From Rivibacter subsaxonicus (GTDB lineage Bacteria > Pseudomonadota > Gammaproteobacteria > Burkholderiales > Burkholderiaceae_C), in assembly GCF_004217215.1 (NCBI RefSeq), contig NZ_SHKP01000004.1, positions 62,001-126,000 of the forward strand: a DNA stretch of 64,000 nucleotides, given 5' to 3'. Numbering within the stretch: the first letter of the stretch is position 1; each line of letters opens with the position of its first letter. The translations under genes were made by a program, and so were the position numbers. The notes below the pieces were generated by a model. It saw only the letters and a program-made list of their open reading frames with translations. It ran no database searches and was not told where the DNA came from. Positions 44,457 to 54,441 of the stretch are shown here, piece by piece.

Positions 44457-44995
44457 GCCTGGACGTGCCGACGTTGGTGGGGGAGCGCTGCGTGTTGCGT
44501 GCCTTGGTGCCGGCCGACGCCGAATCGCTGCGTCGCCATGCCGACGACGAAGCCGTCTGGCGCAATCTCTTCGAGGGCTTCCCGCGTCCCTACACGCTCG
44601 AGGCCGCGCAGGAGTGGTGCGGCCCGGAGCGCGACGAACTCTTTGGCTTGGTCTGGGGCATCGAAGTCGAGCACAACGTTGTCGGCTGCATCGGCCTGCG
44701 CCCAGACCACGCCGGGCTGCGCTGCAACGCCGAGATCGGCTACTGGCTCGGCCAGGCCTTCTGGCGGCGCGGCATTGCCAGCGAGGCGCTCGACCTCGTC
44801 ACGCACTGGGCCTGGGCGATGCGGCCGGAGCTGACGCGGCTCTACGCGCCGATCTTTGCCTGGAACGAGGGCTCGCAGGCGGTCGCGCGCAAGGCCGGCT
44901 ACACGCTCGAGGCGCATCTGCCGCAGAGCGCCATCAAGGCCGGGCGCGTGATCGACCGCGTGCAGTACGCGGCCTATCGCCGCAATGTGGTCTGA
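44453..44995 (+). CDS. GNAT-family N-acetyltransferase (RimJ/RimL type)
   Basis: 180 aa. GCN5-related acetyltransferase with [20 protein letters not shown] at the start, beta strands [11 protein letters not shown], the acetyl-CoA loop [20 protein letters not shown] and the tail [12 protein letters not shown]. The RimJ/RimL subgroup acetylates protein N-termini or small amines; the substrate here is unknown. GTG start overlaps the liuA stop by 4 bp (GTGA). Confidence 0.87.
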   Translation: MSLDVPTLVGERCVLRALVPADAESLRRHADDEAVWRNLFEGFPRPYTLEAAQEWCGPERDELFGLVWGIEVEHNVVGCIGLRPDHAGLRCNAEIGYWLGQAFWRRGIASEALDLVTHWAWAMRPELTRLYAPIFAWNEGSQAVARKAGYTLEAHLPQSAIKAGRVIDRVQYAAYRRNVV

Positions 44996-45008
44996 GGATC
45001 CGGCAGCG

Positions 45009-46556
45009 ATGCGTGCCGCCGCGAGATTGACGTTGCTGCATCGGCTGGCCGCCGGCCTGCTGGCGCTCGTGCTCGCGGCCTGCGGCGGCGGCTCCAGCGA
45101 CGGTGCCGCGCCGCCGGCGCAGGGCAACTGGTTCGATGCCACGGTCTACTCCTCGGCACCCGATGCCTCGCTCGCCGTGGCCGAGGAGCGCGCCGCGGTC
45201 ACGCGCCACACGCTGGCGCTGCCCGCAGGCACGCTCGCCTACACCGCGACCACCGGCCACCTGACGGCGCGCGACCCGGTCTCGGGCGCGGCCCTGGCCT
45301 CGTTCTTCTACGTGGCCTACACGCTCGATGGCGCCAGCGCGGCCCGCCGGCCCCTCACCTTCTTCTACAACGGCGGACCCGGCTCGGCCTCGGTCTGGCT
45401 GCACCTCGGCTCCTACGGCCCGCGGCGGCTGGCGACCGGGGTGCCGGCGACCAACCTGCCGCGGCCCTTCGCGCTGGTCGACAACACCGAGACCCTGCTC
45501 GATGCGAGCGACCTGGTCTTCGTCGACGCGGTCGGCACCGGTTTCTCGCAGGCGATCGCGCCCAACAGCAACCGCAGCTTCTGGGGCGTCGACAAGGACG
45601 CGGCGGTGTTCCGCGACTTCGTGCGCCGCTATGTCCAGCTCAACGACCGCACCGCCTCGCCCAAGCTGTTGTTCGGCGAGTCCTACGGCACCACCCGTAG
45701 CGCGGTGCTGGCGCGCTTGCTGGAGCAGGCCGGCATCGAGCTTGCCGGCGTCGTATTGCAGAGCTCGGTGCTCGACTACAACAGCAACTGCGCGGTGGTC
45801 GAGCCGATCGTCACGAGCTGCGCCGGCTACCTGCCGAGCTATGGCGCCACCGGCGCCTGGTTCAACCTGGTGCGCCCGGCGCCGGCCGCGACCGAACCCT
45901 TCATCGCCTCGATGCGCACGCTGGCCGCCGATCGCTACGACCCCGCCGTGCGGGCGCTGATGAGCAGCGGCACCGCGCCCGATGCCGGGCTCGTCGCGCA
46001 ACTGGTGGACGCGACCGGGATCGCCCAGTCGAGCTGGCAGCTGCGCTTCAACCAGCCGCCCGAGCCGGTGCGGCGCAGCCTGATCGCCGGCACGCTGCTC
46101 GGCCGCTACGACAGCCGCATCGCCGCCGCCAACGGCAGCGAGCTCGCGCGCGACGGCGATCCCTCGCTGACGCTGGTCGATGCTTCCTTCGCCACCGCGA
46201 TCACGAGCTACCTGGGCCAGCTCGGCTACACGAATCCTTCGCGCTACGTGATGTTCAGCAACGCGATCGAGTCCTGGGACTTCGGCCACGACGGCCGCCC
46301 GCTGCCCGACACCCTGCCCGACCTGGCCGCGGCGCTGACGCTGAACCCGCGCCTGCAGGTGCTGGCGATCAGCGGCCACCACGACCTGGCGACGCCCTTC
46401 TTCCAGACCGAACTCGACCTGGGCCGGCTCGGCAGCCTGCCGAACGTGGTGGCGCGGGCCTACCCCGGCGGCCACATGAGCTATCTGGACGACGCCTCGC
46501 GCGGCCGGCAGCGCGCCGACCTGGGCGCCTTCTACCGCGCGGCGCAGGGCTTGTGA
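45009..46556 (+). CDS. S10-family serine carboxypeptidase lipoprotein
   Basis: 515 aa. Lipoprotein signal LLALVLAACGGGSSDG (Cys near residue 25), then an alpha/beta-hydrolase of peptidase family S10: oxyanion region FFYNGGPGSASVWLHLGSYG, nucleophile GESYGTTRSAV, Asp in ISGHHDLATP and His in YPGGHMSYLDD. It should cleave C-terminal residues from peptides in the periplasm or at the membrane. An upstream in-frame ATG at 44985 overlaps the GNAT gene; 45009 is preferred because it gives a compact signal peptide. Confidence 0.88.
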   Translation: MRAAARLTLLHRLAAGLLALVLAACGGGSSDGAAPPAQGNWFDATVYSSAPDASLAVAEERAAVTRHTLALPAGTLAYTATTGHLTARDPVSGAALASFFYVAYTLDGASAARRPLTFFYNGGPGSASVWLHLGSYGPRRLATGVPATNLPRPFALVDNTETLLDASDLVFVDAVGTGFSQAIAPNSNRSFWGVDKDAAVFRDFVRRYVQLNDRTASPKLLFGESYGTTRSAVLARLLEQAGIELAGVVLQSSVLDYNSNCAVVEPIVTSCAGYLPSYGATGAWFNLVRPAPAATEPFIASMRTLAADRYDPAVRALMSSGTAPDAGLVAQLVDATGIAQSSWQLRFNQPPEPVRRSLIAGTLLGRYDSRIAAANGSELARDGDPSLTLVDASFATAITSYLGQLGYTNPSRYVMFSNAIESWDFGHDGRPLPDTLPDLAAALTLNPRLQVLAISGHHDLATPFFQTELDLGRLGSLPNVVARAYPGGHMSYLDDASRGRQRADLGAFYRAAQGL

Positions 46557-46558
46557 CG

Positions 46559-46987
46559 ATGCAGCAGCTTCAACGGCAACCCCTGCCACGCCGTGCCGCC
46601 GCCCGGCGCCTGCTGGCGTTCGGACTGGCGCTCGGCCTCGGCGGTCCGGTCGTGGCCGCCGAGCGGCCGGAGCTGCCGCCGGCGCTGTTCGAGAACGCAC
46701 AGCGCGGGCCTTGGGTGCCCCCGGCATCGCTGCCGCGCGGCGGCGCGCTGCCCGAACCGACCCGCGGCGCCGCGCTCCAGGCGCAGGCCGAGGCCAGGCT
46801 GCGTGCCGACTTCGAGGCCGCGGCCGCGGCGCATGGCGGCCGGCTGACGCGCGCGCAGGCCGAAGCGGCCGGCCTGGGCTACGTGGCGCGCGAGTTCGAG
46901 CGCATCGACCGTCGCGGCGCCGGCAGCGTGCGCTTCGAGGACTTGCGGCAGTTCGCCCGGCAGCGCGCGGCGGAAATGGCACGATGA
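46559..46987 (+). CDS. Exported EF-hand-like protein
   Basis: 142 aa from ATG 46559 (a GTG at 46553 overlaps the peptidase stop and adds two residues). Signal: double-Arg start (RRAAARRLLAFGLALGLGG) and an AVAA-like cleavage point. The C-terminal half resembles a pair of EF-hands, with GGRLTRAQAEAAGL and DRRGAGSVRFEDLRQF, though the acidic ligands of a calcium site are incomplete. Function unknown. Probably co-transcribed with the S10 peptidase. Confidence 0.7.
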   Translation: MQQLQRQPLPRRAAARRLLAFGLALGLGGPVVAAERPELPPALFENAQRGPWVPPASLPRGGALPEPTRGAALQAQAEARLRADFEAAAAAHGGRLTRAQAEAAGLGYVAREFERIDRRGAGSVRFEDLRQFARQRAAEMAR

Positions 46988-47018
46988 GAACCCTGCACGA
47001 GCTACGCGGCACGACTAC

Positions 47019-47687
47019 ATGACCCCCGAACTCAAAGAGCTGTTTGCCAGCAACCGCGCCTGGGCCGCCAAGACCGAGGCGCGCGAGCCGGGTTTCTTCA
47101 CCCGCCTGCTCAAGCAGCAGACCCCGCAGTACATGTGGATCGGCTGCGCCGACAGCCGGGTGCCGGCCAACGAGTTGGTCGACCTGCTGCCGGGCGAGCT
47201 GTTCGTGCATCGCAACGTCGCCAACGTGGTGGTGCACTCCGACCTCAACGCGCTGTCGACGCTCCAGTTCGCGACCGACATGCTCAAGGTCAGGCACATC
47301 ATCGTCGTCGGCCACAGCGGTTGCGGCGGCGTGGCGGCGGCGCTGCACGATCGCCGCGTCGGTCTGGCCGACAACTGGCTGCGCCATGTGCAGGACGTGC
47401 GCGATCGCCACGCTACCTGGCTGGCGACGGTGCCCGAGGCACGCCGGGTCGACGCGCTGTGCGAGCTCAACGTGATCGAGCAGGCGCGCAACATCTGCCA
47501 GACCACGATCGTGCAGGACGCCTGGGCGCGCGGCCAGGAGCTGGTCGTGCATGGCTGGTTCTACGGCCTCAGCGACGGCCTGCTGCAGGACCTGTCAATG
47601 ACTGTGCCGGGTCCGCAGAACGTGGCGCGCATCCACGATCAGGCCGTGGCCGGCGTCCACGCGCGCTACCTCGCAGCGGAAGTCTGA
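47019..47687 (+). CDS. can: Beta-class carbonic anhydrase
   Basis: Interconverts CO2 and bicarbonate. 222 aa. Zinc ligands are Cys in [14 protein letters not shown] (with the paired Asp/Arg), and His and Cys in [34 protein letters not shown] and [14 protein letters not shown] are also family wording. Bicarbonate supply fits the biotin-dependent LiuBD carboxylase and other carboxylases, but that link is inference. TGATG overlap with aceK. Confidence 0.95.
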   Translation: MTPELKELFASNRAWAAKTEAREPGFFTRLLKQQTPQYMWIGCADSRVPANELVDLLPGELFVHRNVANVVVHSDLNALSTLQFATDMLKVRHIIVVGHSGCGGVAAALHDRRVGLADNWLRHVQDVRDRHATWLATVPEARRVDALCELNVIEQARNICQTTIVQDAWARGQELVVHGWFYGLSDGLLQDLSMTVPGPQNVARIHDQAVAGVHARYLAAEV

Positions 47688-49555
47688 TGTTTCCACGCGC
47701 GCTCGACGACACCCGCGCCTTCGACATCGCGCGCACGCTGCTCGACGGCTTCAACCTGCATTACCGGCTGTTCCGCGAGACCAGCGCCGCAGCCAAGCAG
47801 CGCTTCGAGGCCGGCGACTGGCATGGCCAGCAGAAGGCGCAGGCGCTGCGCATCGAGTTCTACGACAAGCGGGTGGACGAGGCGGCCGAGCGCCTCGAGC
47901 ACGAGTTCGGCGCCAGCCAGCTCAGCAAGGACACCTGGCAGCAGGTCAAGCTGCACTACATCGGCCTGCTGACCGACCACCACCAGCCCGAGCTGGCCGA
48001 GACCTTCTTCAACTCGGTCACGACCAAGATCCTGCACCGCAGCTATTTCCGCAACGACTTCATCTTCGTGCGGCCGGCGGTCAGCACCGAGTACATCGAG
48101 AACGACGAGCCGGCCGCGGCACCCACCTACCGCGCCTACTACCCGAGCCGGCCCGGCTCGACCGACGGCCTGCGCGAGATGCTGCTGCGCATCGTCGACA
48201 ACTACCAGCTGCAACGCGAGTTCGAGGACCTCGGGCGCGACGTCGACTACCTGATGAACGCGCTGCGCGGCCGCTTCGGCGAGATCCGGCTGCGCGCGAA
48301 CTTCCAGATCCAGGTGCTGTCGAGCCTGTTCTTCCGCAACAAGGGCGCCTACATCGTCGGCAAGGTCATCAACGGCTTCACCGAGACGCCGTTCGCGCTG
48401 CCGGTGCTGCACAACCGCCATCACCGGCTGGTCATCGACGCCGCGCTGTTCGGCGAGGACGACCTGCTGATGCTGTTCAGCTTCGCGCGCGCCTACTTCA
48501 TGGTCGAGATGGAGATTCCCTCGGCCTACGTGCAGTTCCTGCGCTCGCTGATGCCGCGCAAGCCGCGCGCCGAGCTCTACAACGCCCTTGGCCTGCAGAA
48601 ACACGGCAAGAACCTGTTCTACCGCGACTTCCTCTATCACCTGCGCCACAGCAGCGACAAGTTCCGCATCGCGCCCGGCATCAAGGGCATGGTGATGCTG
48701 GTGTTCGACCTGCCGAGCTTTCCCTTCGTCTTCAAGGTCATCAAGGACTTCTACCCGCCACAGAAGGACACCACGCGCGAGCAGATCCAGAGCAAGTACC
48801 TGCTGGTCAAGACCCACGACCGCGTCGGCCGCATGGCCGACACGCTCGAGTACAGCAACGTCGCCTTCCCGCGCCATCGCTTCGAGGACGAGCTGGTCGC
48901 CGAGCTCAAGCATTTCTGCCCGAGCCTGATCGAGGAGGACGCCAGCAACCTGGTGATCCGCCACGTCTACATCGAGCGCCGCATGATCCCGCTCAACATC
49001 TACCTGCAGGAGGCCACGCCCGAGCAGCTCGAGCATGCGGTGATCGAGTACGGCAACGCGATCAAGGACCTGGTGCGCGCCAACATCTTTCCCGGCGACA
49101 TGCTATGGAAGAACTTCGGCGTCACCCGGCACGGCAAGGTCGTGTTCTACGACTACGACGAGATCGAGTACCTCACCGACTGCAACTTCCGCAAGGTGCC
49201 GCAGGCGCGCACCGAGGAGGACGAGATGTCGGGCGAGGTCTGGTACACGGTCGGCCCGCGCGACGTGTTCCCCGAAACCTTCGGCCCCTTCCTGCTCGGC
49301 AACCCGCAGGTGCGCGAGGTCTTCATGAAGCACCACGCCGACCTGCTCGATGCCGAGTTCTGGCAGGGCCACAAGGAACGCATCGGCGCCGGCCATGTGC
49401 ACGACGTCTTTCCCTACGAGCCGCACAAGCGCTTTCGCCTGCACAGCTATTCGCCCTTTGGCAGCATCCTGGAGAGCGAGGCGCTGGCCATGCTCGACGC
49501 GGCTGCCCACAGTCCCGGCGGCGCGGCACAGGCCGCCGGTTTCAATCCCATCTAG
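47687..49555 (+). CDS. aceK: Isocitrate dehydrogenase kinase/phosphatase
   Basis: Bifunctional enzyme that inactivates or reactivates isocitrate dehydrogenase and so controls flow into the glyoxylate bypass. 622 aa. Family marks: [40 protein letters not shown], the kinase ATP loop [40 protein letters not shown] and the catalytic region [19 protein letters not shown]. Coupled to can. It fits growth on acetyl-CoA-yielding substrates such as leucine and fatty acids. Confidence 0.96.
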   Translation: MFPRALDDTRAFDIARTLLDGFNLHYRLFRETSAAAKQRFEAGDWHGQQKAQALRIEFYDKRVDEAAERLEHEFGASQLSKDTWQQVKLHYIGLLTDHHQPELAETFFNSVTTKILHRSYFRNDFIFVRPAVSTEYIENDEPAAAPTYRAYYPSRPGSTDGLREMLLRIVDNYQLQREFEDLGRDVDYLMNALRGRFGEIRLRANFQIQVLSSLFFRNKGAYIVGKVINGFTETPFALPVLHNRHHRLVIDAALFGEDDLLMLFSFARAYFMVEMEIPSAYVQFLRSLMPRKPRAELYNALGLQKHGKNLFYRDFLYHLRHSSDKFRIAPGIKGMVMLVFDLPSFPFVFKVIKDFYPPQKDTTREQIQSKYLLVKTHDRVGRMADTLEYSNVAFPRHRFEDELVAELKHFCPSLIEEDASNLVIRHVYIERRMIPLNIYLQEATPEQLEHAVIEYGNAIKDLVRANIFPGDMLWKNFGVTRHGKVVFYDYDEIEYLTDCNFRKVPQARTEEDEMSGEVWYTVGPRDVFPETFGPFLLGNPQVREVFMKHHADLLDAEFWQGHKERIGAGHVHDVFPYEPHKRFRLHSYSPFGSILESEALAMLDAAAHSPGGAAQAAGFNPI

Positions 49556-49582
49556 CCAGCATTTCGACAGAGGAGTTCGACC

Positions 49583-50770
49583 ATGTCCGCCACCAACGAC
49601 CCCATCGTCATCGTTTCCGCCGCCCGCACGCCGATCGGCGGCCTGCTCGGTGATTTCTCTTCACTGGCCGCCTGGGAACTCGGCGCGGTCGCGATCAAGG
49701 CCGCGGTCGAGCGCGCCGGCGTGCCCGGCGACGCGGTCGACGAGGTGCTGATGGGCAACTGCCTGATGGCGGGTCAGGGCCAGGCGCCGGCGCGCCAGGC
49801 GATGCGCAAGGCCGGCCTGCCCGACAGCGCCGGCGCCGTGACCTTGTCCAAGATGTGCGGCTCGGGCATGCGCGCGATGATGTTCGCGCACGACATGCTC
49901 GCCGCCGGCAGCGCCGAGGTGATGGTCGCCGGCGGCATGGAGAGCATGACGAATGCGCCGCACCTGACCTTTGCGCGCAAGGGCATCAAGTACGGTGCCG
50001 CCGCGCTCTACGACCACATGGCGATCGACGGGCTCGAAGACGCCTACGAGCGCGGCAAGGCGATGGGCGTGTTCGCCGAGCAGTGCGTGAGCAAGTACTC
50101 GTTCACGCGCGAGGCGATGGACGCTTTCGCGATCGCCTCCCTGGAGCGCAGCAAGAAGGCCAACGAGGACGGCAGCTTCGCCTGGGAGATCGCGCCGGTC
50201 AGCCTGCCGGGCAAGGCCGGCGACACGGTGATCGACAAGGACGAGCAACCCTTCAAGGCGCGGCCCGACAAGATCCCCGGCCTGAAGCCGGCCTTCAAGA
50301 AGGACGGCGCGATCACCGCCGCCACCTCGTCGAGCATTTCCGACGGTGCCGCCGCGCTGGTGCTGATGCGCGAATCGACCGCCAAGGCGCGCGGCCTGAA
50401 GCCGGTGGCGCGCATCCGGGCCCACGGCGTGCACGCGCAGGCGCCCGACTGGTTCACCACCGCGCCGGTCGGCGCGATCGAGAAAGTGCTCAAGAAGGCC
50501 GGCTGGAACGCGGCCGACGTGGACCTCTGGGAAGTCAACGAGGCCTTTGCCGCGGTGACGATGGCGGCGATGGCCGAGTTCAAGCTGCCGCACGACAAGG
50601 TCAACGTCAACGGCGGCGCTTGCGCGCTCGGCCATCCGATCGGCGCCAGCGGCGCGCGCATCGTCGTCACCCTGCTCGGCGCGCTGCGCGCGCGCGGGCT
50701 CAATAAGGGCGTCGCCGCGCTGTGCATCGGCGGCGGCGAGGCGACGGCGATGGCGGTGGAACTGGTCTGA
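49583..50770 (+). CDS. Acetyl-CoA C-acetyltransferase (thiolase)
   Basis: 395 aa. Thiolase II marks: nucleophile Cys in VTLSKMCGSGMRAMM, active-site His in NGGACALGHPIGASGARI, and second Cys in LCIGGGEATAMA. It condenses or cleaves acetoacetyl-CoA/acetyl-CoA. The N-terminus (DPIVIVSAARTPIGGLLGDF) is normal. In the neighbourhood of the leucine pathway it could handle acetoacetyl-CoA from LiuE-derived acetoacetate. Preceded by an AGAGGAG ribosome-binding site. Confidence 0.93.
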   Translation: MSATNDPIVIVSAARTPIGGLLGDFSSLAAWELGAVAIKAAVERAGVPGDAVDEVLMGNCLMAGQGQAPARQAMRKAGLPDSAGAVTLSKMCGSGMRAMMFAHDMLAAGSAEVMVAGGMESMTNAPHLTFARKGIKYGAAALYDHMAIDGLEDAYERGKAMGVFAEQCVSKYSFTREAMDAFAIASLERSKKANEDGSFAWEIAPVSLPGKAGDTVIDKDEQPFKARPDKIPGLKPAFKKDGAITAATSSSISDGAAALVLMRESTAKARGLKPVARIRAHGVHAQAPDWFTTAPVGAIEKVLKKAGWNAADVDLWEVNEAFAAVTMAAMAEFKLPHDKVNVNGGACALGHPIGASGARIVVTLLGALRARGLNKGVAALCIGGGEATAMAVELV

Positions 50771-50786
50771 GCGCGGAGCCCGGGCC

Positions 50787-51476
50787 ATGCGCGCTCTCGT
50801 CATCGGCGCCTCGCGCGGCATCGGCCTGGAGTTCGTGCGCCAGTACCGTGCCGACGGCGCTCAGGTCACGGCCACGGCGCGCGACGAGGCCGGGCTCGGG
50901 CGCCTGCGCGCGCTCGGTGCCAGCGCCGTCGCCCTCGACGTGACCAGCGCGGAGAGTTGCTCGCGCCTGGCCTGGCAGCTCGACGGTGGCGCCTTCGACG
51001 TGGTGATCGTCAACGCCGGCGTCTACGGTCCGCGCAGCAGTGGCATCGAGGCGCCGAGCGAGGCCGACTTCGACGCCGTGATGCACGCCAACGTGCTGGG
51101 CCCGATGCGGGTGGTTGGCCAGATCGCCGAACTGCTCGAGCCGCAGGCGCGGCTGGCGGTGATCTCCTCGCGCATGGGCGCGATCGGCCCGCGCACCTCG
51201 GCCTCGGGCTGGCTCTACCGTGCCTCGAAGGCGGCGCTGAACTCGGTGCTGAAGGACATCTCGATCACGCTCGGCGCCAACGCCGGCGACGAGGCGGCCG
51301 CGCCGCCGGTCTGCGTCGCCTTTCACCCCGGCTGGGTGCGCACCGACATGGGCGGCAGCGGCGCCGATCTCGACGTGGCCGACGCGGTCGCCGGCATGCG
51401 CCGCACGCTGGCCGCGCTCACGGCGGCCGACAACGGCCGCTTTCTCAACTACGACGGCTCCGGCATCGACTGGTGA
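50787..51476 (+). CDS. Short-chain dehydrogenase/reductase
   Basis: 229 aa. Cofactor motif GASRGIGLEFVRQY, VIVNAGVYGPRS, catalytic LYRASKAALNSVLKD and FHPGWVRTDMGG. The overall shape is that of the short C-factor-like/YciK-type SDRs. Substrate unknown. It lies between the thiolase and an NTF2-like gene, all on one strand with short gaps. Confidence 0.86.
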   Translation: MRALVIGASRGIGLEFVRQYRADGAQVTATARDEAGLGRLRALGASAVALDVTSAESCSRLAWQLDGGAFDVVIVNAGVYGPRSSGIEAPSEADFDAVMHANVLGPMRVVGQIAELLEPQARLAVISSRMGAIGPRTSASGWLYRASKAALNSVLKDISITLGANAGDEAAAPPVCVAFHPGWVRTDMGGSGADLDVADAVAGMRRTLAALTAADNGRFLNYDGSGIDW

Positions 51477-51483
51477 GGGCCGC

Positions 51484-51915
51484 GTGGACCGTCAGCAACT
51501 GATCGACTTCTTCGATCGCTACCGCGCCGCCTTCGACCGCCTCGACGGCGACGCGGTGGCCGACTGCTGGCACACCCCGAGCGCCATCGCCGACAGCCGC
51601 GACGGCCACGGCCACGGCCGGGTCACGGTCTGGACCGAGGAGGCGCCGATGCGCGCCAACATGCAGGCGCTGTGCGCCGTGTACCGCGAGGCCGGCTTCG
51701 CGCGCACCGAGTTCGAACTGCTCGAGCACCTGGCCTTCGGCCCCGACCACATGGTGGCGCACCTGCGCTGGACACTGTGGCGCCGCGACGGCTCGCTGCT
51801 GCAGCGCTTTGGCACCGCCTACCAGTTGCTGCGCGGCGCCGACGGTTGGCGCGTGTTCGGCGCCACCGCCTACCAGGAAGACATTTCGGAGATGAAGCGC
51901 CATGTTGCTCAATGA
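51484..51915 (+). CDS. NTF2-like (SnoaL/DUF4440-type) protein
   Basis: 143 aa from a GTG start at 51484. Predicted cone-shaped alpha+beta NTF2-like fold: helix DRQQLIDFFDRYRAAFDRLD, strands HMVAHLRWTLWRRDGS and LLRGADGWRVFGATAY. The family covers enzymes and ligand-binding proteins, so no function is assigned. Overlaps the next gene by 14 bp, suggesting translational coupling to the acyl-CoA dehydrogenase. Confidence 0.75.
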   Translation: MDRQQLIDFFDRYRAAFDRLDGDAVADCWHTPSAIADSRDGHGHGRVTVWTEEAPMRANMQALCAVYREAGFARTEFELLEHLAFGPDHMVAHLRWTLWRRDGSLLQRFGTAYQLLRGADGWRVFGATAYQEDISEMKRHVAQ

Positions 51916-53032
51916 AGACCACCGCGCGGTGCAGGACGCCGTCCGCAGCTACGTGCAGGACCAGATCGCGCCCAAGGCCGCGGCCTGGGACAAGAACCAC
52001 CATTTCCCGAAGGACGAACTGCGTGGCCTGGCCGAACTCGGTTGCTACGGTGTCGCGGTGCCGGCCGAACTGGGCGGGGCCGGGCTCGACTACCTGGCGC
52101 TGGCGATCATCCTCGAGGAGATCGCCGCCGGCGACGGCGCGACCAGCACCATCGTCAGCGTCAACAACTGCCCGGTCTGCTCGATCCTGATGGCCTGGGC
52201 CAGCCCGGCCCAGCAACAGCAGTGGTTGAAGCCGCTGGCGCAGGGGCGGATGCTCGGCGCCTTCTGCCTGACCGAGCCGCACGTCGGCTCCGAGGCCGGC
52301 GGGCTGCGCACCGCCGCCGTGCGCGAGGGCGATGAGTACGTGCTCAATGGCGTCAAGCAGTTCATCACCAGCGGCAAGCATGGCGATGTCGCGATCGTGA
52401 TGGCCGTGACCGACAAGGCGGCCGGCAAGAAGGGCATCAGCGCCTTCGTCGTGCCGACGAACACCCCCGGCTACATCGTCTCGCGGCTCGAGGACAAGAT
52501 GGGCCAGCATGCCAGCGACACGGCCCAGATCACCTTCGAGAACTGCCGGGTGCCGGCCGCCAACCGGCTCGGCGACGAAGGACAGGGCCTGAAGATCGCG
52601 CTCTCCGGGCTGGAGGGCGGGCGCATCGGCATTGCCGCGCAGAGCGTGGGCATGGCGCGCGCGGCCTTCGAGGCGGCGCTGGCCTACAGCAAGGAGCGGG
52701 TGGCCTTCGGCAAGCCGATCTTCGAGCATCAGGCGGTGCAGTTCCGGCTCGCCGAGATGGCCACGCAGCTCGAGGCGGCGCGCCAGCTGATCTGGCATGC
52801 GGCCGCGATGAAGGATGCCGGTGTCCCTTGCCTGAAGGAAGCGGCGATGGCCAAGCTTTTCGCCTCCGAGATGGCCGAGCGAGTCTGCTCGGCGGCCTTG
52901 CAGACACTGGGCGGCTATGGCTACGTCAGCGACTTCCCGCTCGAGCGCATCGCACGCGACGTGCGGGTGACGCAGATCTACGAGGGCACCTCCGACGTGC
53001 AGAAGATCCTCATCGGTCGGGCGCTGGGCTAG
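51902..53032 (+). CDS. Acyl-CoA dehydrogenase, short-chain type
   Basis: 376 aa FAD enzyme. ACAD marks: FCLTEPHVGSEAGGLRTAAV, YVLNGVKQFITSGKHGDVAI, RVAFGKPIFEHQAVQFRLAE and the C-terminal catalytic Glu in TQIYEGTSDVQKILIGRALG. This places the base in the short/medium-chain position, unlike LiuA. Overlapped by the NTF2-like gene. Exact chain length or branched-chain preference cannot be read from the sequence. Confidence 0.93.
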   Translation: MLLNEDHRAVQDAVRSYVQDQIAPKAAAWDKNHHFPKDELRGLAELGCYGVAVPAELGGAGLDYLALAIILEEIAAGDGATSTIVSVNNCPVCSILMAWASPAQQQQWLKPLAQGRMLGAFCLTEPHVGSEAGGLRTAAVREGDEYVLNGVKQFITSGKHGDVAIVMAVTDKAAGKKGISAFVVPTNTPGYIVSRLEDKMGQHASDTAQITFENCRVPAANRLGDEGQGLKIALSGLEGGRIGIAAQSVGMARAAFEAALAYSKERVAFGKPIFEHQAVQFRLAEMATQLEAARQLIWHAAAMKDAGVPCLKEAAMAKLFASEMAERVCSAALQTLGGYGYVSDFPLERIARDVRVTQIYEGTSDVQKILIGRALG

Positions 53033-53227
53033 CCGGCGCGGGCTCGCCCGGTTGCCGGCGGTTGCGGTTCGCGCACCGCACAACCCCGCCCACCCCGGGG
53101 TCTCCCGCCCGGGTTAACGCCAGCGCCAGCGGCGGGCGCCGTTCGTAACATCGACGAGAAGGCCAACGGCCCGCAGTGGTCGCCGGCACGGAGGGATTGT
53201 TTCAACACCGAAGCGAAGGAGACGAGC

Positions 53228-54349
53228 ATGTCCAAGAAGAGTTCGGCACCCCAGCGGCGCCGCTTCCTCAAGTCCGCATCGGCCGGCGCGGTCGGTGCCG
53301 CGGCCATGGCCGCACCGATGGTCAGCAACGCGCAGACGACCGCGCTGCGCTTCCAGAGCACTTGGCCGTCGAAGGACATCTTCCACGAGTACGCGAACGA
53401 CTTCGCGACCAAGGTCAACAACATGGCCGGCGGTCGCCTGAAGATCGAGGTGCTGCCAGCCGGTGCGGTGGTGCCGGCCTTCCAGCTGCTCGAGGCGGTC
53501 AACAAGGGCACGCTCGACGGCGGCCACGGCGTGGTGGCCTACCACTACGGCAAGAACTCCGCGCTGGCGTTGTGGGGATCGGGCCCGTCCTTCGGCATGG
53601 ACCCCAACATGCTGCTGGCCTGGCACAACTACGGCGGCGGCAAGGAGCTGCTGGCCGAGATCTACAAGAGCCTGAACATGGACGTCGTGTCCTACCTGTA
53701 CGGGCCGATGCCGACGCAGCCCTTCGGCTGGTTCAAGAAGCCGATCGCCAAGCTCGAGGACATCAAGGGCACCAAGTTTCGTACCGTCGGTCTCGCGGTC
53801 GACATGTACAACGACATGGGCGCCGCGGTGAACCCGTTGCCCGGAGGCGAGATCGTGCCGGCGCTGGACCGCGGCCTGATCGACGGCGCCGAGTTCAACA
53901 ACGCCAGCTCGGACCGCCTGCTCGGCTTCCCCGACGTGGTCAAGAATTGCATGTTGCAGAGCTTCCACCAGAGCGGCGAGCAGTTCGAGATCCTGTTCAA
54001 CAAGGGCAAGCTCGACGCGCTGCCGGCCGAGCTGAAGGCGATCGTCGACTACGGCGTCCAGGCCGCCAGCGCCGACATGAGCTGGAAGGCGGCGCATCGC
54101 AATTCGCTCGACTACGTCGAGCTGAAGAAGGCCGGTGTCAAGTTCTACAAGACGCCCGACGCGATCCTGCGCGCGCAACTCGCCGCCTGGGACAAGATCG
54201 TCGCCAAGAAGGGCGGCGAGAACCCCCTGTTCCAGAAGGTGATCGACTCGCAGAAGGCCTTCGCCGGCCGCGCCGGTCAGTGGTGGAACGACTACACCGT
54301 CGACTTCAAGATGGCCTACAACCACTACTTCGGAGCCAAGAAGGCCTGA
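53228..54349 (+). CDS. TRAP transporter substrate-binding protein (DctP family)
   Basis: Periplasmic binding protein for a tripartite ATP-independent transporter, 373 aa. The N-terminus carries a twin-arginine signal (QRRRFLKSASAGAVGAAAMA) ending near SNAQT. The mature part, FQSTWPSKDIFHEYANDFAT, KIEVLPAGAVVPAFQLLEAV, MPTQPFGWFKKPIAKLEDIK and GTKFRTVGLAVDMY, resembles TRAP receptors for 2-oxo acids or mannitol/lactate-type ligands. Which acid is taken up is unknown. A 195-bp spacer without a recognisable promoter precedes it; a terminator hairpin follows. Confidence 0.93.
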   Translation: MSKKSSAPQRRRFLKSASAGAVGAAAMAAPMVSNAQTTALRFQSTWPSKDIFHEYANDFATKVNNMAGGRLKIEVLPAGAVVPAFQLLEAVNKGTLDGGHGVVAYHYGKNSALALWGSGPSFGMDPNMLLAWHNYGGGKELLAEIYKSLNMDVVSYLYGPMPTQPFGWFKKPIAKLEDIKGTKFRTVGLAVDMYNDMGAAVNPLPGGEIVPALDRGLIDGAEFNNASSDRLLGFPDVVKNCMLQSFHQSGEQFEILFNKGKLDALPAELKAIVDYGVQAASADMSWKAAHRNSLDYVELKKAGVKFYKTPDAILRAQLAAWDKIVAKKGGENPLFQKVIDSQKAFAGRAGQWWNDYTVDFKMAYNHYFGAKKA

Positions 54350-54379
54350 ACCTTCTCGAGGCGTAGCACGCGACAATCC

Positions 54380-54414
54380 CGGGGGCGCCGTGTTGCGGCG
54401 CCCCCGCTTGTTTG
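54380..54414 (+). terminator. Terminator-like hairpin between dctP and dctQ
   Basis: Perfect 11-bp stem CGGGGGCGCCG/CGGCGCCCCCG (54380-54390 with 54396-54406, loop TGTTG) followed by CTTGTTTGT. Placed inside the dctPQM operon, it would stop most transcripts after dctP and leave more binding protein than permease. Confidence 0.75.
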
Positions 54415-54441
54415 TCTGAACGACTTTCTCTAGGAAGCTCC

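Noticed and set aside
44934-47552. 872-codon minus-strand open frame over the S10 peptidase and carbonic anhydrase
   Set aside because: Shadow of plus-strand genes that carry clear catalytic motifs.
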